A stretch of DNA of 64,000 bases, from positions 62,001-126,000 of IMG/VR virus record IMGVR_UViG_3300007609_000003; one strand, 5' to 3'. A program made the position numbers and the translations under genes. The number at the start of each line of letters is the position of its first letter. Positions within the stretch are counted from its first letter, which is position 1. Below are positions 57,190 through 64,000 of the stretch, piece after piece. This stretch comes from a virus. Under the pieces are notes generated by a model. It had not been told where the DNA came from and did no database searches. It saw nothing but the letters and a program-made list of their open reading frames with translations.

Positions 57190-58261
57190 CTTGTTGCCCG
57201 GCGGCAGCTGATCTTGCCTGTGCTAGATTACCAACATCGGCGGCAAACCCATCCGAAGCAAATGGAAACTTATCGATCGTATTGGCATGAGGCGGCGTCG
57301 TACCACCTGATGTATAGCCGGACGTATCACTCGATTGCCCAGCGGCATAATATCTTGCTTGAGTTAGATTGCCAACGTCCGTTGCGTTACCGTCTGAAGC
57401 AAATGGGAACTTATCAATAACGTTTGAAAAACTCGGACCAAAACCGCCCGATGCATAACCCGACTCTTCACTCGATTGGCCAGCCGGAGTATTTGATCTT
57501 GCGACTGTTAAATCACCTACGTCGGTTGCGTTAGCGTCTGATGCAAATGGAAACTTGTCAATTGTTGCCAATACATTACCTCCACCTGAGGTATACCCAG
57601 AAACATCACTGGATTGACCTCCGCTTGCTGGCCTTGCTTGAGATAGGTCACCTACGTCTGTCGCGTTTGCATCAGTTGAAAATGGAAACTTGTCGATCAC
57701 GTTAGAATATCCAGGTACATCCCCTCCTGAAACGTAACCTGACTCTTCACTCGATTGACCCGCCGGACTAAACCTTCCTATTGTAAGATCGCCTACGTCC
57801 GTTGCGTTTGCATCAGTTGAAAATGGAAACTTGTCAATTATATCAAATACCGATGGCGATTGCCCGGCTGATGTATAACCTGACTCTTCACTCGACGATC
57901 CGGCAAGTCCATAAGTAGCCCTTGTTAAGTCGCCGACGCCAGTCGCGTTACCGTCTGAAGCAAATGGGAACTTATCAATCGTAACCTCTCCAGGACTCCC
58001 TCCAGAGGTGTATCCACTCACTGTACCTTGAAACTTATAACCTTCTAAAAAACTTATCGAAAACTCTTCTGAATTAAACTGATTAAAGTCAAAACCGTCG
58101 TCTGCGATCGATTTCTCGTCTATGATGGCATAACCATCGCCAGATACCGAGTCGTTGTTTGCAATAAGTATAGAAGCATCGTTCGCAAGAACTGTATTTC
58201 CTTGCGCTGAAAAGTTTTTATTATCATCGAGAAAGATTATTCCATTCGACTGTAAAGCCAT
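57185..58261 (-). CDS. six-repeat kelch-like protein, long FLDDN anchor
   Basis: The 358-residue protein has a longer anchor (about 1-80) with FLDDNKNFSAQGNTVLANDASILIANNDSVSGDGY and ADDGFDFNQFNSEE, nearly the same as in the copy at 58265. Six repeats follow, the second with SAG for SGG. The end is AAGQQV. Three bases separate it from the upstream paralogue. Confidence 0.75.
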   Translation of the reverse strand: MALQSNGIIFLDDNKNFSAQGNTVLANDASILIANNDSVSGDGYAIIDEKSIADDGFDFNQFNSEEFSISFLEGYKFQGTVSGYTSGGSPGEVTIDKFPFASDGNATGVGDLTRATYGLAGSSSEESGYTSAGQSPSVFDIIDKFPFSTDANATDVGDLTIGRFSPAGQSSEESGYVSGGDVPGYSNVIDKFPFSTDANATDVGDLSQARPASGGQSSDVSGYTSGGGNVLATIDKFPFASDANATDVGDLTVARSNTPAGQSSEESGYASGGFGPSFSNVIDKFPFASDGNATDVGNLTQARYYAAGQSSDTSGYTSGGTTPPHANTIDKFPFASDGFAADVGNLAQARSAAAGQQV

Positions 58262-58264
58262 TCA

Positions 58265-59368
58265 TTATACCTGTTGGCCTGCTGGCCCAATCCTACCTAC
58301 GGACGCGGTCAAATCACCTACGGTTGTTGAGTTAGAATCAGTCGCAAAGGGGAACTTTTGTATCGTCCCGGGGTTTTCTCCGGCCAAATAACCCGATGTG
58401 GTACTGTTTGAACCTGCTAATGAGTTAGTTGCGGTTACCAAATCGCCAACGTCAGTCGCGTTTGCATCAGCAGCAAAAGGAAACTTGTCGATTTCTGACC
58501 TGTTGCTAGGACCTATTCCTCCGGACGCATAACCAAAAGTATCGCTTGAGTTTCCGCCAGCATAATATCTTGCTACAGTTAAATCACCAACGTCTGTTCC
58601 ATTTGTATCAGATGCAAAAGGAAATTTATCAATTTTATTAACTTCATTTGGTGAGAAACCACCTGAAGAATAACCGCTCTCTGAGCTCGAAGTACCTGAA
58701 GAATATCCACGGGCGTCTGTTGTATCGCCAACATCAGTTGCATTTGCATCTGTAGCAAAAGGAAACTTGTCAATTGTATTTACAAACCCTGGCAAAGTGC
58801 CGTTAGATGTGTAGCCTGACGCATCGCTCGAGTGTCCTGATACGCCCGATCGTGCTTGTGTCAAATCTCCGACGTCTGTTGCGTTAGCATCAGCAGCAAA
58901 AGGAAACTTATCGATCGTTGTTGTTTGAGGTGGCGCGGACCCACCAGAAGTATAGCCCGATTCGGCACTCGATTGTCCGGCAGGTATACTAGTTCTTGCT
59001 TGTGTTAAATCACCAACAAGAGTCCCATTACCATCCGATGCAAAAGAAAACTTTTCTATCGTAGCCTGAATTGGTGTGTCTGTAGGTGAAGGACTAGATC
59101 CACCGGAAACATATCCACTTATTGATCCGTATGCGTTTGGCGTTGGGGCATCTTTAAAACTAAGCACCTGCTCTTCCGCATTAAACTGATTAAACGCAAA
59201 ACCGTCGTCAGCAATCGCTTTTGTATCGGATATCGAATAACCATCAGAAGAAACACTATCGTTGTTTGCGATTAGGATATATGCATCATTTGCCAGCGCA
59301 GTGTTTGCTGTTGCGCTATAGTTTCGATTATCATCTAGGAAGGTTGATCCGTTTGATTTTAATGCCAT
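58265..59368 (-). CDS. six-repeat kelch-like protein, long FLDDN anchor (copy 2)
   Basis: The 367-residue protein shares its long anchor with the copy at 57185. The six repeats are the most diverged of the family: blade 3 has SNG, blade 6 has AGENPGTIQKF, and blade 1 carries a longer loop (SSPSPTDTPIQATIEKF). It closes with PAGQQV. It lies three bases after the S74 fibre of module A, in the same transcript. Confidence 0.75.
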   Translation of the reverse strand: MALKSNGSTFLDDNRNYSATANTALANDAYILIANNDSVSSDGYSISDTKAIADDGFAFNQFNAEEQVLSFKDAPTPNAYGSISGYVSGGSSPSPTDTPIQATIEKFSFASDGNGTLVGDLTQARTSIPAGQSSAESGYTSGGSAPPQTTTIDKFPFAADANATDVGDLTQARSGVSGHSSDASGYTSNGTLPGFVNTIDKFPFATDANATDVGDTTDARGYSSGTSSSESGYSSGGFSPNEVNKIDKFPFASDTNGTDVGDLTVARYYAGGNSSDTFGYASGGIGPSNRSEIDKFPFAADANATDVGDLVTATNSLAGSNSTTSGYLAGENPGTIQKFPFATDSNSTTVGDLTASVGRIGPAGQQV

Positions 59369-59371
59369 GAG

Positions 59372-61717
59372 TTAAGATTCCTCGATTTTTGAAACGCGTT
59401 CGGCCAACTGTTTGTAACCCTCGATAAGGAATGCAACCAACGGTATATAGTTAACGTACTTCTTGTTATCCATATTCGTAACGAGTTCTGGTAGAACGTT
59501 CTCAAGTTCTTGAGCGATCACACCGTAACTGTTCTTTCCGTTGTCTTTCCATTTGAACTTATATATGTCAATCTGATTTAAGATATCATTCATATTATCG
59601 ATCGGAGTAAAGTCTTTCTTTGCACTTACGTCCGATAACGAGTTGAAGTTCGTTGCAGAAAGAGTACCAGTCGAAGGATTGAAGTACAGTTTAGTACTCG
59701 TGGCTGTTACGGTCTGAACACTTCCTACGTTTTCAACGAATACAGGGAAGAACGATGCGTCGGTAGAAGTATCATTCGTAGCCTGGAGTTCTGTCGCAGA
59801 AGCACTTGCCGACTCCGGCCCTTGGATACCTTGTATACCTTGCTCGCCTGTAATACCTTGTGAACCAGTAGTACCTTGAGTACCAGCGCCAGTAATACCC
59901 TGAACGCCTTGTTCACCTGTAATACCTTGAATACCCTGGATACCTTGAGCACCCTGGGCACCATCGGCGCCAGTAATACCTTGGATGCCTTGGATGCCTT
60001 GAATACCTTGAGAGCCAGATCCACCGTCCGAACCATCGGCGCCAGTAATACCTTGGATACCTTGGATACCTTGATTGCCATCTCCACCGGTACCTTGAAT
60101 ACCTTGGATACCTTGATTGCCATCTCCACCGGTACCTTGAATACCCTGGATACCTTGAGCACCCTGAGCACCAACTTGCCCAAATCCAGCAATACCCTGT
60201 GAACCTTGGATACCTTGCTCGCCCTGCGAACCAGTTGCACCTTGTATTGATATACCCTGTATACCCTGAATACCTTGTGAGCCAGTGTTACCTACGATAC
60301 CTTGAGCACCGGCCTCGCCATCTTCACCCTGAGTACCTTGTATACCATCGCTACCTTGGATACCGAGCCTACCCTGAATACCCTGAATACCTTGAGAACC
60401 GGTTGTACCTTGAGAGCCGACGCCATCGTTACCTTGGATACCCTGAACGCCTTGTTCACCGGTAATACCTTGAACACCCTGCTCGCCAGCACCGGTGATA
60501 CCCTGAACGCCTTGGCTACCTTGTACACCTTGTTCTCCAGAAATACCTTGAACACCCTGCTGCGCAATACCCTGAATACCTTGGATACCTTGGGGACCAA
60601 GATCGCTAATCTGTAACTCGCCACCCATCGCAGAGTGGATAGAACATTGGTAATACAACGTGTTAGGTGCGTTATAAGGAACGGCAAAGGTAACCTCACC
60701 AACTTCAGTTCCGTTGCCATCAACGCCAATATTGTATTGGTCGCCAGTTCCTGTCGTTGGGCTTGACTTGATATAGAACGGATGGCCCGATGCATCTACG
60801 TTAAATCTATATGTCAATCCACGAATAAGTTTGATATCTGCGTTGCTTACAGAAAAGTCAATAAGATATGCAATACTGCCAGAGTTAACGACGGATATAT
60901 CACGTGCACCTTCTTGTCCACGTAGACCTTGAACACCCTGTTCGCCAGTAATACCTTGAACACCTTGCGCACCGATGTTACCATCGATACCCTGAATACC
61001 TTGTTCACCAATAATACCTTGGATACCTTGGATAGAAGTACCTTGAACACCTTGGATACCCTGGACACCCTGAATACCTTGTGCGCCAGTTATACCTTGT
61101 ATACCTTGGATACCCTGTGCCCCTAAGGTTCCATCTATACCCTGGACACCCTGAGTGCCCTGTACGCCTTGGATACCTTGTATACCTTGGCGACCCTGTA
61201 TAGCAGTACCTTGTATACCCTGGCGACCCTGTCTACCCTGGATAGATGTACCTTGGATGCCTTGTTCGCCGGTAAGACCTTGTATACCTTGAGTACCTTG
61301 AGTGCCTCGGAAGCTACCTACGTTTACCCAGTTACTCGAACCAGTGTATGCCCAAAGTTCGTTTTCGGCTTCGTCAATAACAGTATCACCAATCGCCGCA
61401 CTTGGAAAGTTTGCATTGAGCAGCGCATCAGGATCGCCAGTAAAGTTAACATCAGATTCAGATCCGATAATCTTAAGAGCAGGTCCTAGATCACCCTGAA
61501 TACCTTGGAAACCTTGAATACCCTGAATACCTTGAATACCTTGATTGCCGCCCGTTCCAGCGAGCTCCCAATTCAATCCATCGGATGAATATAGGTTTCC
61601 GTCAGATCCATACACCAATGCGTACTTGTGAGCACCAGGATCAAGAGTGATTGGTAGCTCTGCAAAGAGTAGCTTATTCGGTGAAGTTGGAGTGCTACGG
61701 AGTGTTCTAAGCGACAT
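59372..61717 (-). CDS. collagen-like tail fibre with cupredoxin-like domain and S74 chaperone (module A)
   Basis: The protein has about 781 residues. After an N-terminal binding part (1-60) come a short Gly-x-Gln-Gly tract, one W-x-W knob (about 80-135), a collagen-like tract, an inserted domain (about 270-375) and a second long tract. The inserted domain reads like a cupredoxin, with ASGHPFYI and LYYQCSIHSAMGG. The C-terminus is a peptidase S74 chaperone with Ser695/Lys700 in SLSDVSAKKD and YGVIAQELENVLPELV. I chose the second of two tandem ATGs (61717), six bases after GGAGG. It is paralogous to the fibre at 40552. Confidence 0.88.
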   Translation of the reverse strand: MSLRTLRSTPTSPNKLLFAELPITLDPGAHKYALVYGSDGNLYSSDGLNWELAGTGGNQGIQGIQGIQGFQGIQGDLGPALKIIGSESDVNFTGDPDALLNANFPSAAIGDTVIDEAENELWAYTGSSNWVNVGSFRGTQGTQGIQGLTGEQGIQGTSIQGRQGRQGIQGTAIQGRQGIQGIQGVQGTQGVQGIDGTLGAQGIQGIQGITGAQGIQGVQGIQGVQGTSIQGIQGIIGEQGIQGIDGNIGAQGVQGITGEQGVQGLRGQEGARDISVVNSGSIAYLIDFSVSNADIKLIRGLTYRFNVDASGHPFYIKSSPTTGTGDQYNIGVDGNGTEVGEVTFAVPYNAPNTLYYQCSIHSAMGGELQISDLGPQGIQGIQGIAQQGVQGISGEQGVQGSQGVQGITGAGEQGVQGITGEQGVQGIQGNDGVGSQGTTGSQGIQGIQGRLGIQGSDGIQGTQGEDGEAGAQGIVGNTGSQGIQGIQGISIQGATGSQGEQGIQGSQGIAGFGQVGAQGAQGIQGIQGTGGDGNQGIQGIQGTGGDGNQGIQGIQGITGADGSDGGSGSQGIQGIQGIQGITGADGAQGAQGIQGIQGITGEQGVQGITGAGTQGTTGSQGITGEQGIQGIQGPESASASATELQATNDTSTDASFFPVFVENVGSVQTVTATSTKLYFNPSTGTLSATNFNSLSDVSAKKDFTPIDNMNDILNQIDIYKFKWKDNGKNSYGVIAQELENVLPELVTNMDNKKYVNYIPLVAFLIEGYKQLAERVSKIEES

Positions 61718-62126
61718 CATCTTCCTCCGCTTGGCCCAGCGTATATGATATAGTAGCATCTACCGTGCTATTTGAAGTAGCTTTTACCTCTAGCCTATCT
61801 CCAGTGTATATGAATTGCCCGTTCATAGGATATGGGAGAACATCGAACGCTGGTACTGCAACTTCATTTGCTAACCAGAACGTTGTATTCGAACTATCTC
61901 GGTGTATCCTTACACTTACGTAAACAGTTTCTATATCTCGGTTTGCGATGAGTAAAGGAGTAATTACTTCGGCAACACCTGGAACGGTTACGTTTGTACC
62001 GCCGAAAACGAGTTCTGGGACTGAGTAACTTGGAACCTCAATGATTGATTCCCAATCCTCTGTGAGTGTAACACTAAGACCAACCGGCTTGGCGTCTGGT
62101 GCTTGGCTTGTTGTAATGATTGTCAT
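61707..62126 (-). CDS. small beta-rich fibre-associated protein (module A)
   Basis: A 139-residue beta-rich protein with PLLIANRDIETVYVSVRIHRD and GDRLEVKATSNSTVDATISYTLGQ. It is the paralogue of the protein at 42519 in the same relative position. It overlaps the edge gene by four bases and the fibre gene by 11 bases. Probably a connector or decoration of the tail; no family is recognised. Confidence 0.76.
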   Translation of the reverse strand: MTIITTSQAPDAKPVGLSVTLTEDWESIIEVPSYSVPELVFGGTNVTVPGVAEVITPLLIANRDIETVYVSVRIHRDSSNTTFWLANEVAVPAFDVLPYPMNGQFIYTGDRLEVKATSNSTVDATISYTLGQAEEDDVA

Positions 62127-64000
62127 ATTGATGTCCTACTGTTTGCGGCTCTACGAGCTAACTTTCTTACTGAAGATGTGAATGGTCTACCTTCAATCCT
62201 ACCGGTTTTACCGTTAATCCTGAGACCCTTTGCAAAATATTGATTGTTATTTTCATCGGCACCAGACCACCTTACTCTACCACCGTCCTCTTGAAGAACC
62301 GATGCCGCCGCTGATACCGGTTGGCCCAATCTTCTAAAGTTTACAGGAAGAGCATTGACGTTAACACCAGCGCTTGCTAGGTTAAACTGATGAGAGAGAC
62401 TCTCGACCAAGCTTCCGAAGTTGATAACGGTTGGGCTTCGAACGCTCGCTATGAGTACATCGTCGATGAGTCCGTCAAGCATATCCTCTTCGCCAGACGT
62501 AAGAGTAAACTCGCTCTTAATCTTAGTACGTATACGATCCCAAGAACTTGTGAACGCGGTAAGTAGTGATACATCGTTCGCACCGTCTGATGTCCATGCA
62601 GATCCGTCCCAATAGTATACTGTACCATCATATAGGTTTGAAGCACTTGAATAAACAATATATGCATCATTTATTTCTACAGTTGATCCGGCAGGTAGAT
62701 CACCGACCTGGGCAACGCTACCTAGGTATCTGAGCCCAACTGTAGTCGGATTGAATACTGAGAATACGTGTTGCCCCTTATAGTTAAACAGGCCAGCAGT
62801 AAAGATACGCGTTCCTGTCTGCGTACCGCGTCTAAAGTCATTCGTAATCGAACGAAGGAAGTTTAAAGAGTCTCGACGCGTAAGAGTCTCGTCAATGAAG
62901 TCGTACTCAGCGTTTACAAATCCAACGGTCTTTCTTTGAAGGTCCGCTTTGTTCGCGTTGATTACTTCTTTACCGTTTACATAGTTTGCATCAACCCATG
63001 ATAGGTCCGGATCAATTGGGCCTGGGAGATACTTAAGTGACTGATACTTTATAGTATTTTCTATGACGCTCGTAAGTTCTACACATCGGTCAGCTTCAAC
63101 TTGAGATGCGATACCGGATGCATCATCTTGACCTGTATATGTTCCTAACATAATTGAAGAGCATATAGTACCTAGCTGTTCATAAGCAGCCGCAGTTGGA
63201 ATAATTTGGTCAGCAGGCAGAGTGTCGATCGATGTTCCAACAAAGTATGCTTCTGCGTTAAGTATAGTTGCAATATTTGTATCGTAGTTAAGATCGTGTG
63301 ACAAAGCATCAATAATATAACCAGTATCACGAGTACACTTACTTTGGTCATACGTAAGATCTGGGTAGTTCGTATTGATCCAAGCTATTAGGTCTGTTTG
63401 AATGAGAGACTTGTTTGCGACCAAAAGATCCTTTGCTCTTGCGTGATTTTCTACACCCGTATTTGTAAAAGTAAGAGCATCGGCATTACCTAAACCATTT
63501 TCGAGGATATCGATAATCTCGTCGAATGAAGCATCGGTTCTCGTTTCGTTTGCCGAGTTTTGCAAAAGATCCTTGACAGAAGACTTAAGGAACGATATGG
63601 CACCGGATGTTTCGGTTAATTGATCGTCAATTACAACTGTTGATGTTGCTCTACGATATGAATTACCATTCGTTACTGCCCAGTAGTTAGTACCGAGTAC
63701 AAGATCATTTCCAACGCCGTCAAGAATGTATCCAGTATCTCTCTTACACTTTATCGAGTCGTACCCCTCGTACCCGAGAGTGTTCGTCAGATGGTCCCAC
63801 AGATCGTCAATAACAGTGTTTGCGCCATCGATAATTGTATCAGCAAGAGTACTGTTGGCAACTAGAGTTGCTGATGTTTCCGATGGGTTGAATATTGAAG
63901 TAACACCCTTTGCGCGCATCGAAATGTCACCGAACTGCGTACCAGAGTTGTTAAGAGTAATCTGTCCGCCGTCCAACGCGTAGAAGGAACAGCGAGCAAA
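62123..64000 (-). CDS. large virion structural protein, fibre module A (5' end outside window)
   Basis: The frame is open to the right edge (codons continue beyond 63976 with FARCSFYALDGGQI), so the N-terminus is outside. The visible 625 or so residues share GGQI.L..S.TQFGD with the protein at 42987. They contain repeated DTGYI(L/I)D and RRD.LNFL.S units (KCKRDTGYILDGVGNDL, KCTRDTGYIIDALSHDL), a feature of marine phage structural proteins. A W-type unit near 440-460 reads YDGTVYYWDGSAWTSDG. The closing part has GLRINGKTGRIEGRPF, matching GMKIDADTGELSGPPF of the paralogue. Confidence 0.8.
   Translation of the reverse strand, partial: FARCSFYALDGGQITLNNSGTQFGDISMRAKGVTSIFNPSETSATLVANSTLADTIIDGANTVIDDLWDHLTNTLGYEGYDSIKCKRDTGYILDGVGNDLVLGTNYWAVTNGNSYRRATSTVVIDDQLTETSGAISFLKSSVKDLLQNSANETRTDASFDEIIDILENGLGNADALTFTNTGVENHARAKDLLVANKSLIQTDLIAWINTNYPDLTYDQSKCTRDTGYIIDALSHDLNYDTNIATILNAEAYFVGTSIDTLPADQIIPTAAAYEQLGTICSSIMLGTYTGQDDASGIASQVEADRCVELTSVIENTIKYQSLKYLPGPIDPDLSWVDANYVNGKEVINANKADLQRKTVGFVNAEYDFIDETLTRRDSLNFLRSITNDFRRGTQTGTRIFTAGLFNYKGQHVFSVFNPTTVGLRYLGSVAQVGDLPAGSTVEINDAYIVYSSASNLYDGTVYYWDGSAWTSDGANDVSLLTAFTSSWDRIRTKIKSEFTLTSGEEDMLDGLIDDVLIASVRSPTVINFGSLVESLSHQFNLASAGVNVNALPVNFRRLGQPVSAAASVLQEDGGRVRWSGADENNNQYFAKGLRINGKTGRIEGRPFTSSVRKLARRAANSRTSI

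Noticed and set aside
47174-59368. Diversity-generating retroelement acting on the kelch-like genes
   Set aside because: No reverse transcriptase, template repeat or adenine-biased variable region is visible in the window; ordinary duplication and recombination suffice.

Overview
The window is a piece of a large T4-like myovirus genome. It carries recognisable T4-type homologues in near-canonical order: major capsid gp23, scaffold gp22, prohead protease gp21, portal gp20, tail tube gp19, sheath gp18, terminase gp17/gp16, and tail/neck completion proteins gp15, gp14 and gp13. It also has many copies of the T4-type late promoter octamer TATAAATA. A complete alphaproteobacterial-type 5-aminolevulinate synthase and a periplasmic pseudoazurin suggest a marine alphaproteobacterial host. 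That host call is inference.

Plus strand, 1-20.3 kb. Short early-type genes (1-2.1 kb, 11-13.4 kb) sit behind sigma70-like promoters that share even their spacer sequence. They include a HAD-fold phosphatase, PhoH, an MGME1-like exonuclease and a DUF932 protein. Between them is an adsorption block (2.18-10.95 kb): a PAAR spike tip, two small virion proteins, a 1738-residue collagen-like fibre and a subtilisin-like protease. From 14.5 to 19.1 kb lies a compact cargo operon: 5-aminolevulinate synthase, an APS-kinase-like enzyme and an HxGH nucleotidyltransferase, a DsbA-like late transcription protein, small membrane proteins, a lipoprotein, a DoxX-like protein and a pseudoazurin. It ends at a clear terminator. 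Five small genes follow, up to a pair of convergent terminators at 20.32-20.40 kb.

Minus strand, 64-20.4 kb. All genes read right to left. The far right holds an adsorption module: an edge-truncated fibre-associated protein, a small partner and a collagen-like fibre with a peptidase S74 chaperone. A second copy of the same module lies at 44.6-40.5 kb. Between and around them are seven full-length paralogues (plus one remnant) of a six-repeat kelch-like protein, with an eighth full-length copy inserted between gp15 and gp14. All eight full copies have exactly six repeats but carry different short N-terminal anchors. Interspersed are three genes for Fe(II)/2-oxoglutarate oxygenases (one with two such domains), methyltransferases, a sulfotransferase, a dTDP-glucose 4,6-dehydratase, a two-domain glycosyltransferase, a nucleotidyltransferase-cupin fusion and a GH130-like protein. 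This looks like a kit for modifying fibres or host surface glycans. The neck, tail, packaging and head genes follow.

The most striking points are: (1) the haem-precursor enzyme lies behind a stem-loop that holds a late-promoter-like octamer in its loop and its ribosome-binding site in its stem, the arrangement known to make some T4 genes late-only; the PAAR gene has the same design; (2) one operon carries both a haem-biosynthesis enzyme and a copper electron carrier; (3) the kelch-like adhesin family with exchangeable anchors. No stretch longer than about 210 bases lacks a gene. I saw no tRNA, rRNA, CRISPR array, insertion sequence or reverse transcriptase.
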